A DNA stretch of 64,000 bases, taken from contig NZ_CANKXG010000004.1 of assembly GCF_947487575.1 (NCBI RefSeq), positions 124,001 through 188,000 on the forward strand, in the 5' to 3' direction. This DNA comes from an uncultured Algibacter sp. Lineage in GTDB: Bacteria > Bacteroidota > Bacteroidia > Flavobacteriales > Flavobacteriaceae. The notes under the pieces are model-generated. The model ran no database searches. It had not been told where the DNA came from and saw only the letters and a program-made list of their open reading frames with translations. Shown piece after piece: positions 9,188 to 17,070 of the stretch. Every line of letters starts with the position of its first letter. The stretch's first letter is position 1. Both the position numbers and the translations under genes were made by a program.

Positions 9188-10321
9188 ATGAAAATAGTAC
9201 AATTAAAAAAACATAAGGAAAGTGATTGGGAATATTTGTCACCAAAGCAACCATTATCTAAACCCTTGGTTTTGGTTTTAGGAAACAGGTACTTGTTAGA
9301 AAATGATACTATTTTTGAAGAAGTGAAAACTTTGTTTCCAGATGGGGATATCGTTTTGGGTTCTACAAGTGGCGATATTACTTCAGATGCAGTTGATGAT
9401 GATAGTATAACGATTACTGCCATAGAATTTGAAAAAACAGAGTTTTTAATTAAAACGAGTAACGTTTTAAATTCAGATTTAGACAGTCATAAAACGGGTG
9501 TAGATTTATTAAAGCAATTTCCAGAGGAAGGGCTAAAATATGTTTTTGTATTATCAGAAGGCAGCTTTATAAATGGAAGTGAACTTACTAAAGGGATGAA
9601 CACCTCTACAAGTAATAATGTGTTAATTACAGGAGGATTATGTGGTGATGCAGCTCGATTTGAAAAAACTTTAGCAGGCTATAATGAGAATCCAAAACCA
9701 GGCGAAATTATAGCTATAGGGTTTTATGGTGAATCGTTTGAGGCTTCATTTTCAATTCATGGTGGATGGACACCGTTTGGTCCAGAACGTGTGGTTACCA
9801 AATCAGAATCCAACGTACTTTATGAGTTAGATAATCAACCAGCATTGGACTTGTATAAAAAATACCTTGGTGAAAAATCTAAAGAATTACCAGCTGCAGC
9901 ATTGTTGTATCCTTTAAATGTGAAATCTACGGAAGAAAAACAATCTTTTGTGCGAACCATACTTAACATAGATGAAGCTGATAATACCATGATTTTAGCT
10001 GGCGATATTCCAGAAAATTCTAAAGTACAGTTAATGATGACTAATGTTGATAACATAGCAAATGCATCTGAACGTGCTGCTAGACAAGCTTTAGAATTAA
10101 GAAGCACAAAACCACAATTGGCTATATTAGTTAGTTGTATTGGTAGAAAATTAGTTTTAGATCAGCGTGTAGAAGAAGAAATTGAAGAAGTAGTTGCTGT
10201 GGTAGGGAATGAAACTACAATATGTGGTTTTTATTCCTATGGCGAGATTGCACCCTTTCATGGTGAAAATAATTGCCAGTTGCACAACCAAACCATGACT
10301 ATAACGCTAATAAGCGAATAA
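9188..10321 (+). CDS. FIST-domain sensor, NosP-like
   Basis: FIST_N (about 1-210) plus FIST_C (about 215-377). The C-terminal motif LHNQTMTITLI and the mid-protein stretch IHGGWTPFGPERVV are typical of the family. Some FIST proteins (NosP) are heme-based NO receptors that act on a neighbouring kinase. Here the gene sits between two kinases in an operon that already has an H-NOX, so an NO or related ligand-sensing role is plausible. Which histidine would bind heme cannot be settled from sequence alone. The stop TAA shares a base with the next ATG. Confidence 0.85.
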   Translation: MKIVQLKKHKESDWEYLSPKQPLSKPLVLVLGNRYLLENDTIFEEVKTLFPDGDIVLGSTSGDITSDAVDDDSITITAIEFEKTEFLIKTSNVLNSDLDSHKTGVDLLKQFPEEGLKYVFVLSEGSFINGSELTKGMNTSTSNNVLITGGLCGDAARFEKTLAGYNENPKPGEIIAIGFYGESFEASFSIHGGWTPFGPERVVTKSESNVLYELDNQPALDLYKKYLGEKSKELPAAALLYPLNVKSTEEKQSFVRTILNIDEADNTMILAGDIPENSKVQLMMTNVDNIANASERAARQALELRSTKPQLAILVSCIGRKLVLDQRVEEEIEEVVAVVGNETTICGFYSYGEIAPFHGENNCQLHNQTMTITLISE

Positions 10322-11370
10322 TGAATTCATTACTAAAACGTCAAATACGAAAATATTTATCTGAAGAACAAGTATCTTCTGAGGGTTTAACTGCGTTTTT
10401 AGATGCAATAAACCGTTCATATACTAATTTTGATGAACAGTATGTGATGCAACAACGCGCCATGTCTATCAGTTCAGAAGAATTGTTTATTGCTAATGAG
10501 CAGTTAAAACAAGAAGCGATTGCGCAAAAGGAAGTAATTGATAAGCTTAAACACGTTATTGAAACCCTTAAGTTTTACGAATTACCAGATCATAAAAATT
10601 TAGATAATGTAGATTTAGATGGTTCTAAACTTGTAGATTTTATAGATAATCAAACCAAAGAAATTGTAAAGATTAATAAACAGCGTGAAAAACTTTTAGA
10701 AGAGTTAGGACATCAAAATCAAGAACTAAGTGATTATGCACACATGGTGTCTCACGATTTAAAATCGCCTTTGCGAAGTATTGATGCTTTAACAGCTTGG
10801 ATAAGTGAAGACTATAAAGAAAAGCTAGACGAGAATGGACGTGAAAGTTTAACACTTATTAGAAATAATGTTGAAAAAATGGATACGCTTATAAGCGGTA
10901 TTTTAGATTATTCTACCATTAATAAAAATCAAACTGAATTCTATGAGGTTGATATTGATAAGCTAGTAGATAATATTATGTCTACTATGTTGGTGCCACA
11001 ACATATTACTTTTGAAAAAGCTAATAAATTGCCAGTAGTAAAAGGCGATAAATTTAGATTGCAACAACTTTTTCAAAATCTTATAGATAACGCTATAAAG
11101 TATAATGATAAGTCGGAAGGGCTGATTGAAATAGGTGTTAAAGATGACATTAAGTTTTGGGAATTCTCTATTAAAGATAATGGTAAAGGTATCGATAATA
11201 ACTATTTTGATAAGATATTTAAAACATTTCAAAAGCTAGAAAATAATCCTGAATCTTCAGGTATAGGCTTATCTATTGTCAAAAAAATAGTAAATCTTTA
11301 TGGTGGTGACATTTGGGTAAAATCTGAAATTGAAAAAGGCACAACCTTTCATTTTACATTAAAAAAATAA
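10321..11370 (+). CDS. Histidine kinase without PAS domain, FIST-associated
   Basis: A soluble 349-residue kinase. The start is placed at 10321, overlapping the FIST stop by one base. The ATG at 10273 lies inside the FIST gene and would add only out-of-frame residues. An N-terminal alpha-helical region (FLDAINRSYTNFDEQ) leads to a coiled coil, HisKA with H145 in MVSHDLKSPLRS, and an HATPase domain (NLIDNAIKY, DNGKGI, SGIGLSIVKK). The kinase core is very similar to that of the 7208-9184 kinase, suggesting duplication. It probably answers to the FIST protein and feeds the same phosphorelay. Confidence 0.9.
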   Translation: MNSLLKRQIRKYLSEEQVSSEGLTAFLDAINRSYTNFDEQYVMQQRAMSISSEELFIANEQLKQEAIAQKEVIDKLKHVIETLKFYELPDHKNLDNVDLDGSKLVDFIDNQTKEIVKINKQREKLLEELGHQNQELSDYAHMVSHDLKSPLRSIDALTAWISEDYKEKLDENGRESLTLIRNNVEKMDTLISGILDYSTINKNQTEFYEVDIDKLVDNIMSTMLVPQHITFEKANKLPVVKGDKFRLQQLFQNLIDNAIKYNDKSEGLIEIGVKDDIKFWEFSIKDNGKGIDNNYFDKIFKTFQKLENNPESSGIGLSIVKKIVNLYGGDIWVKSEIEKGTTFHFTLKK

Positions 11371-11373
11371 AAG

Positions 11374-11691
11374 ATGGAACAACCTAATTTATCCTATATA
11401 AACGAATTGTCTGGAGGGGATGATGCTTTTAAAAATAAGTTGATTGCTATTGTAAAAAAAGAATTTCCAGAAGAAAAGGAAGTGTACCTTAAAAATTTTG
11501 AAGGAAAAAAATTTAAGAAAACCGCAGAAAACGTCCACAAACTTAAACATAAAATTAGTATTTTAGGGCTCGAAGAAAGTTATAAAATAGCTGAAGATTT
11601 TGAAGATAACCTAAAAGAAAGTAATATTTCTGGTTATGAAACATTTAATGAGATTCTTCAAAATATAACAGACTATTTAGAGACGTTATAA
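11374..11691 (+). CDS. Hpt phosphotransfer protein
   Basis: A small all-helical protein of 105 aa. The segment around H55 (VHKLKHKISILGLEE) fits the Hpt consensus, with the phospho-His followed by Lys at +3 and a small/hydrophobic turn. No other domain is present. It is 4 bp downstream of the second kinase and 10 bp upstream of the LytTR regulator. It therefore most likely takes phosphate from the 6258-6668 receiver and passes it to the LytTR protein. Confidence 0.85.
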   Translation: MEQPNLSYINELSGGDDAFKNKLIAIVKKEFPEEKEVYLKNFEGKKFKKTAENVHKLKHKISILGLEESYKIAEDFEDNLKESNISGYETFNEILQNITDYLETL

Positions 11692-11701
11692 AGCCACTTT
11701 A

Positions 11702-12412
11702 ATGAATTGTATTATCATAGATGATGAAGCTACAGCTAGAGCAATTATCATTCAGTTGTGTTCAAACATTCCAAGTTTAAATATTTTAGAAGAGTTTCCT
11801 AATGCACTACAAGCAATAAAATATTTAAATCAACATGAAGTGGATTTAATTTTTCTGGATATTCATATGCCCGATTTTACAGGTTTCGATTTTATTCAAA
11901 CCTTAAAAAACCCACCTAAAATCATACTCACAACTTCTGATGCTCAATTTGCTATTGAGGCGTTTGAGTACGATTGTATTGTAGATTATTTAGTAAAACC
12001 TATTGCATTACCACGATTTGAAAAAGCGATTAAAAAAGCTGAATCTTTTGCAGCAACAACTTCAAACACTACTGAAAATGATAAAGTAGAAACTACTTCT
12101 GGTAATGATTTGTATGTGAATATTGATAGACGTTTGATAAAAATAGATATTCCAAGTATATACTTAATTGAAGCTAAAGGCGATTACATATATGTAAAAA
12201 CAGAGGATAAGAATTACACAGTACATTCTACGTTAAAGAAAATAGAAGAAAAATTGCCTAATGATTTATTCTTGAAAATTCATCGCTCATACGTTATTAA
12301 TGTCCAAAAAATCATTGATATTGAGGATAATAGCGTGCTTATTAAAAAAGATGTTATTCCTGTAAGTCGTTCTAACCGACCAGAATTAATGAAGCGATTA
12401 AACTTGCTTTAA
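11702..12412 (+). CDS. LytTR-family DNA-binding response regulator
   Basis: The output protein of the operon. A receiver domain (acidic residues D7-D8, phospho-Asp D53 in LIFLDIHMP, Lys in YLVKP) is joined by a Thr/Ser-rich linker to a LytTR DNA-binding domain. That domain runs from about 135 to 236 (LYVNIDRRLIKIDIPSIYLIEAKGDYIYV and FLKIHRSYVIN regions). LytTR proteins bind paired short direct repeats about 21 bp apart. Such repeats with AlgR-like sequence occur before this operon and before several polysaccharide genes in the window, which makes this protein the prime candidate for binding them. Confidence 0.93.
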   Translation: MNCIIIDDEATARAIIIQLCSNIPSLNILEEFPNALQAIKYLNQHEVDLIFLDIHMPDFTGFDFIQTLKNPPKIILTTSDAQFAIEAFEYDCIVDYLVKPIALPRFEKAIKKAESFAATTSNTTENDKVETTSGNDLYVNIDRRLIKIDIPSIYLIEAKGDYIYVKTEDKNYTVHSTLKKIEEKLPNDLFLKIHRSYVINVQKIIDIEDNSVLIKKDVIPVSRSNRPELMKRLNLL

Positions 12413-12595
12413 ACACATCTTGTCATTTGACAGAACGAAGTATGCGCGACGAGAAATCAAATGTTTTTACGCCAATCAACAGATACTTACTCGAATGAGG
12501 TGTCTCAATCGTGCCTCATTTCGACATGACTAATGTTTCATAGTCATTTCGACGTCAGGAGAAATCACATTCGAGTAAGAAATAATTATTTTAGT
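12413..12595. repeat. Flavobacterial GTCATTTCGAC-type repeats upstream of the GIY-YIG gene
   Basis: A degenerate copy lies at 12419-12464. A unit at 12486-12579 is bounded by an inverted 12-mer: CTTACTCGAATG at 12486-12497 and its complement CATTCGAGTAAG at 12568-12579. Inside are AATCGTGCCTCATTTCGACATGACT-like (12508-12531) and GTCATTTCGACGTCAGGAGA (12543-12562) segments. The same segments recur after the gene and around 16450-16850. Confidence 0.85.
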
Positions 12596-12895
12596 ATGGA
12601 AAACAAATATTTCGTTTACATCATAACCAATAAATACAGAACAACTTTATACATAGGCTTTACTAATAATATTCAAAATAGACTAGCACAACATTATTTT
12701 GATTCTCAAAATGCTAAAAAATCATTTGCAGGTAAGTACGGTTGTGTTTATCTGGTATATTATGAAACGTTTGAATTTCCAAAACAAGGTATTGCAAGAG
12801 AAAAAGAATTAAAAAAGTGGAGGCGGGAAAAGAAGAATAAATTGATTTCAGATTTTAATCCAAAATGGGAAACACTTAATAATGAAGTATTTTAA
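12596..12895 (+). CDS. Small GIY-YIG nuclease (UPF0213/YhbQ type)
   Basis: A single-domain GIY-YIG endonuclease of 99 aa. The GIY element is VYIITN, the YIG element LYIGFTN, then Arg in NIQNRLAQH and the conserved Glu in REKELKKWRR. An upstream in-frame ATG at 12533 would add residues encoded by repeat DNA, so the ATG at 12596 is preferred. The stop codon (12893-12895) runs directly into a GTCATTTCGACG repeat, and another repeat unit ends 16 bp before the start. The gene is therefore embedded in its repeats. Whether it acts on them is unknown. Confidence 0.85.
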   Translation: MENKYFVYIITNKYRTTLYIGFTNNIQNRLAQHYFDSQNAKKSFAGKYGCVYLVYYETFEFPKQGIAREKELKKWRREKKNKLISDFNPKWETLNNEVF

Positions 12896-13130
12896 GTCAT
12901 TTCGACGTTAGGAAAAATTGCATTTTGAATAATGTTATTTTGTTATATATCAATTAAATGAGATGTCTCAATCGTGCCTCATTTCGACATGACTAACGTA
13001 TATTAATTAACTATTCATAGTCTTTTCGACGTTGGGAGAAATCTCATCATGTATATTGTTATTAGGTTTTATATCACACAAATGCGATGTCTCAATCGTA
13101 TCTCTTTTCGACATGACAACACGAATCTTA
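12896..13130. repeat. Two further GTCATTTCGAC / GATGTCTCAATCG repeat units
   Basis: Units at 12896-12995 and 13018-13119 each begin with a GTC(A/T)TTTCGACGTT(A/G)GGA segment. Each ends with GATGTCTCAATCGT followed by a TTTCGACATGAC segment. They have the same order and similar spacing as the unit at 12486-12579, so the GIY-YIG gene has one unit before and two after it. Confidence 0.85.
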
Positions 13131-13455
13131 ATAAAGATATGTCAACTTATCTTACTTCCATTCAGCCAAAATAAATCCTTTTAATTATTTGAATACTATC
13201 ATATACCAATTCTAGCTACCTAATTGCACTAAGACCCATATGGCATAGACGTTCTACAACAATAGTAATGCCGCATTAATCTCAAATAGTAGTAATAAAG
13301 TTGCACTTCATCGGTAAACTTCATGTTTCAACTGTTAAAATATTATGTAATTCAACTAATAAAAAGTAATTACAACATTATAAATAATCTTTTTCGTACA
13401 TTAACATTGTGTTATATAAAATATCATACATTTCAATTTAAACTTAACCATTTAG
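13131..13455. other. AT-rich intergenic stretch
   Basis: No credible coding frame, repeat or hairpin was seen in this stretch. The regulatory region of the downstream T9SS gene begins at 13456. Confidence 0.6.
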
Positions 13456-13525
13456 CCATTCGTCTACAGTAAACTTTCATCTAACGAAAAACAACAAAAC
13501 CCCCTTACCAACCAACCTACATTTG
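13456..13525 (+). promoter_or_regulatory. LytTR-type direct repeat and promoter of the T9SS gene
   Basis: Half-sites CCATTCGTC (13456-13464) and TCATCTAAC (13477-13485) are 21 bp apart and joined by a TACAGTAA spacer. The -7 element TACATTTG (13518-13525) is a perfect Bacteroidetes TAnnTTTG and lies 62 bp after the first half-site. There is no TTG at the -33 position, which suggests activator dependence. Confidence 0.75.
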
Positions 13526-13545
13526 TAGTGTAAAACAAAGAACCC

Positions 13546-16125
13546 ATGAAAAAATTAATACTGTTATTATTTATCACTAGCGCAGTTTACGGACAAGATA
13601 CGCCATTTAACTGCGATTATAACGCCTACTTATTTCAATATAACGATGTATATGCTATCGATTTAGCTTCTGGAAATTCGTACCAAGTAGCTAAAGATGT
13701 AACACAAGGCACTATAAATGCAGCTGCTTATAATCCAGCAGATGGTTATATCTGGGGTTCATTAAGTTTTCCATCAAAATCTATTGTACGCATAGGAAAA
13801 GATTTTTCTACACTTATTTTTTATGTAGATGAATTACCAACTAATGGTCGCTATATAGGCGATGTAAGTGCAAATGGGGTGTATTACCTTAAAGGTGGTG
13901 GTACAACGTATTATGCTATAGATTTAGATCCAGAATCAGAAAACTATGGGCAACACAAAGCTACTTTAGACTTGCCTCTAAACATAAGTATTCACGATTG
14001 GGCATTTAACGCTGTAGACGGGCAATTATATACTGTAGAAAAGAAAACAAACATATTATATAGAATTAATGCTGAAACAGGTACCATTAAAAGTTTAGGT
14101 GAAGTACCAATTTTATCAGGATTAAATTACACATACGGTGCCGTTTATTTTGATGCTTCTGGTCGTTTTTATGTATCTGCTAACCAAACAGGAACTATAT
14201 ATGTCATTCAAAATGTGCAAGATGTAAACAGTGCAGCCGATATGGAATCTAATTTATTTGCTTTTGGGCCATCAAGTTCTCAAAACGATGGCGCACGTTG
14301 TCCTACAGCACCAGTACCACAAGAAATTTGTGATAATGGTATTGATGATGATGGCGATGGTTTAATCGATTGTGAAGACCCATCATGTTCAGGTTACGCA
14401 GGGTGTCCTGTAATTGAAACTTCAATATCATCAAGTGCAAACGAAGGAGGGTTAGAGAGTAATAACAGACTATCAGAATTAATCAACAAACGTAATTTTA
14501 ATCGTGTAAAACGCAATTACAATTTTGATAAAGCAACAGCAAAACGCTTTAAAAAGTCTGCCACATACGGTAAAACGGTCTCAGGAAAAGGCAACGGCTT
14601 TCAATTATCAGATTTCATTCCGTTAGAAGTTGTAAACGAAGACGAAGCCATAGAATCTTCTCCAACAGATTTAATAGGTATTACCAATGCAAAAGAAGTC
14701 TATTCAGTAGATTATATGAAGCATAACGAAGCCATAGCCTCAATTTTATTACTAAAAACAGACAATGGCGTATACGAACACACCAAGTACATCTGCGATA
14801 GGTTATTAGGAGCAGAATTAGTATCAGTATCCACTATAGAAATTAAAGAACAACAATTTATAAAAGCATTAATACGCAATATAGATGGCAGCTTAGAGTT
14901 TGTACTAAGTTTTTCAGCCAAAGCCATAGATAACGATACCAATTTTGCGATAGAAAGTCACTGGAATTTAGATAAATACCAAGAAAATGTAGGCTTTTAC
15001 AATTTCCAAATCTGGTCTAATTCTTTAGACGATTTAGTAAAACTAGGCGAAGAAGTGGTAACGTTATTAGACATTCAAAAACCAGTAACAAGTTATAACA
15101 ATTCTGCGGCACCAACTGTATTTGTTAAATCAGGGAAATACCGTAACGGTAAGTTAGACTTACAAATTGTAAACACTAACAAAACTACAAGTGTAGTATT
15201 TGATGGCGGACTAAGAACAACCGAAACAGAGACTGTAGAAATGGTATCAACTAATATAACATTAGATGAGCATTACATTTCAAATGTAGAAGTAGATGCA
15301 GGAAGTTTATTTGATGTAGGGTTTAGAATAGGCGATGGCGTTAACACACCAGACGATTTATTCCTATCAGACGGTCCCTGGGGCTACGACGATGCACAAG
15401 CCAATGTAACACGTTTTGATGTGGCACCAAATACCACAACATTTAATGAAGACGTATATGCCGTAGAGCGCGACATCACCCTAGAAGCCACAACAAACAA
15501 TTATGTAGCTACCTATCGTGCCTTAACGCCAAAATTTAACCCAATAGATTTATCAGAATTTAACAGCCTAAAATTAGAAGCAAAAGGTACAGGTACGTTA
15601 ATAGTACGCTTGGTAAAAGAAGGCATCAGCAATTGGGAAGCACAGTATAAAACCAGCATTAATTTAACAGATGCCATTACAGAATACAACCTTATGTTTT
15701 CAGATTTCAGATCAACAAACGGTACACCGTTACAAGCCCATGATGTTACCTCAATAGTGTACACCATGCTAGCCGATAATGGCGAAACACAAACCAAAAC
15801 AATGACGCTACAGCAAGTACATTTTGCAAACACCGAAGCGCTATCAGTAAGCGATATAACAGAAAATCAAGGCGAAACCCTATTGGCATCACCAAACCCA
15901 ATGCGCTCAAACACCACCATATTGTTTAACGCAAAAGTTCACGAAACGGTAACCCTAAAAATGTACAACCAAATGGGCGCCTTAGTAAAAGAAATAGACT
16001 ATTCCGTTAACCGCGGAGAAAATAACCTGCCACTAAAAAGAGGACAATTAAGTTCAGGCATGTATTTCTGCAAAATTGTAAGTAGCCAAAACCAGTATCA
16101 AACCCTAAAACTACTCTTAGATTAA
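13546..16125 (+). CDS. Secreted protein with T9SS type A sorting domain
   Basis: An 859-residue exported protein. A Sec signal peptide (MKKLILLLFITSAVYGQ) is followed by a beta-propeller-like region of about 240 residues (repeated small motifs such as LYTVEKKTNILYRI). An Asp-rich calcium-type motif (NGIDDDGDGLIDCEDPSC) comes near 265-285. A carbohydrate-binding-like beta-sandwich lies near 600-760, and a C-terminal type IX secretion signal covers about the last 75 residues (ASPNPM...GMYFCKIVS...LKLLL). A surface or matrix role is likely. The LytTR-type promoter directly upstream ties it to the polysaccharide genes. No enzymatic motif was recognised. Confidence 0.85.
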   Translation: MKKLILLLFITSAVYGQDTPFNCDYNAYLFQYNDVYAIDLASGNSYQVAKDVTQGTINAAAYNPADGYIWGSLSFPSKSIVRIGKDFSTLIFYVDELPTNGRYIGDVSANGVYYLKGGGTTYYAIDLDPESENYGQHKATLDLPLNISIHDWAFNAVDGQLYTVEKKTNILYRINAETGTIKSLGEVPILSGLNYTYGAVYFDASGRFYVSANQTGTIYVIQNVQDVNSAADMESNLFAFGPSSSQNDGARCPTAPVPQEICDNGIDDDGDGLIDCEDPSCSGYAGCPVIETSISSSANEGGLESNNRLSELINKRNFNRVKRNYNFDKATAKRFKKSATYGKTVSGKGNGFQLSDFIPLEVVNEDEAIESSPTDLIGITNAKEVYSVDYMKHNEAIASILLLKTDNGVYEHTKYICDRLLGAELVSVSTIEIKEQQFIKALIRNIDGSLEFVLSFSAKAIDNDTNFAIESHWNLDKYQENVGFYNFQIWSNSLDDLVKLGEEVVTLLDIQKPVTSYNNSAAPTVFVKSGKYRNGKLDLQIVNTNKTTSVVFDGGLRTTETETVEMVSTNITLDEHYISNVEVDAGSLFDVGFRIGDGVNTPDDLFLSDGPWGYDDAQANVTRFDVAPNTTTFNEDVYAVERDITLEATTNNYVATYRALTPKFNPIDLSEFNSLKLEAKGTGTLIVRLVKEGISNWEAQYKTSINLTDAITEYNLMFSDFRSTNGTPLQAHDVTSIVYTMLADNGETQTKTMTLQQVHFANTEALSVSDITENQGETLLASPNPMRSNTTILFNAKVHETVTLKMYNQMGALVKEIDYSVNRGENNLPLKRGQLSSGMYFCKIVSSQNQYQTLKLLLD

Positions 16126-16153
16126 TTAATAGCAAATTAACATAAGTGGTTTG

Positions 16154-16184
16154 AGCGAAAAACGAAAGTTTTTCGCTTTTTTTT
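16154..16184 (+). terminator. Rho-independent terminator after the T9SS gene
   Basis: Hairpin AGCGAAAAAC / GTTTTTCGCT with a GAAA-type loop, followed by a run of T, starting 29 bp after the stop codon. Confidence 0.85.
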
Positions 16185-16208
16185 ATTGTTCGACTTTTAA
16201 AATAATTA

Positions 16209-16360
16209 GGGCGTTACCACAAGGGTCGGGCTTTCTGCTATATCTTTTTTTACGTCATTGCGAGGAGTGAGCAACGTGGCAATCTGTATAATAATAGTTC
16301 TACACTAATTTAGGTCTTTCACAAAAAAAAAGGATGCCGCTACAATCCCTAACGCGGGTT
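16209..16360 (-). repeat. GCGTTAGGG repeat (copy A) with a nested insertion
   Basis: In reverse orientation this copy starts with CGCGTTAGGGATTGTAGC and ends with AAAGCCCGACCCTT and GGTAACGCCC. Its ends are inverted (GCGTTA/TAACGC). Nested inside at about 16253-16286 is a different repeat, GTCATTGCGAGGAGTGAG then CAACGTGGCAATCTG. The other copies are at 47444, 55276 and 58513. Confidence 0.8.
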
Positions 16361-17030
16361 CATCCGCCAAAGCCAATTACTAAAATATAATGTTCTGTCA
16401 TTCCTGCGAAGGCAGGAATCTATAAAAATTGAGTTTCAAAAATTTTTAATTAATCATTTTTATTATAATGCGATTTATCGTCGCTCTTCCGATAACTATC
16501 GGAATCGCTCTGTCGAAATGACAAGGAATGTTAAACAAATTTGTGTTAGTCATGTCGAAATGAGGCACGATTGATACATCGCATAAGAATAAGCATGTTG
16601 GGTTAACAAAAATAATGCGATTTCTCACATAAGTTCGAAATGACTAAGCAACATAAATTAAAAAGCGATTAGTCATGTCGGCGATAGGAGGTATTACATT
16701 TGAGTAAGCAAATACAGTGGGTTATTAAAATAATGAGATTTCTCGTCGCTCATGCTTCGCTCTGTGAAATGACAAAGGCGTGTAAACAAAACAACGTTAG
16801 TCATGTCAACGATAGGAGGTATTACATTTGAGTAAGTACTACACCATAAAACAAAAGCATACAACTGTAAACCCTAACGCGGGTTTAGGACAACTATTTG
16901 TATATTGTATTAAGTAAGAAAATTATAGGTTTTTATGGTATTGTTTAGTATTTTTCTGGCAGATTAATAAAACTTTATATGTATTAAACTTTTGTATAGC
17001 TAACCAAAACAGAGGTATAGGCTTATAAAG
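16361..17030. repeat. Mosaic of interspersed repeats
   Basis: This stretch contains no convincing gene. It holds a palindrome GTCATTCCTGCGAAGGCAGG at 16397-16416. Several reverse-oriented GTCGAAATGAC / GAGATTTCTCG units follow between about 16470 and 16835, including a near-duplicate GATAGGAGGTATTACATTTG at 16685 and 16812. A fragment of the CCCTAACGCGGG family is at 16873-16884. A short frame on the minus strand at 16446-16628 is made entirely of repeat sequence and was not called. Confidence 0.75.
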
Positions 17031-17035
17031 TTCCG

Positions 17036-17060
17036 CATATAAACGAGTTGGCATTCATTT
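17036..17060. repeat. Left cassette-like boundary of the OLD nuclease gene
   Basis: CATATAAACGAGTTGGCATT, then CATTT, ends 10 bp before the OLD gene start. It resembles the right boundary at 19145-19166 (CATATACTAACCGTTTACAT). GTTGGCATT is also the reverse complement of AATGCCAAC at 18969-18977, just after the gene. Confidence 0.55.
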
Positions 17061-17070
17061 AAAATAACCT

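Noticed and set aside
12419-13119. Regularly spaced repeats around the GIY-YIG gene as a CRISPR array
   Set aside because: Units are long, imperfect, partly inverted and widely spaced, with no cas genes; they match dispersed flavobacterial repeats.
16446-16628. Minus-strand frame of 60 codons
   Set aside because: Made wholly of interspersed repeat sequence with no start context or domain.
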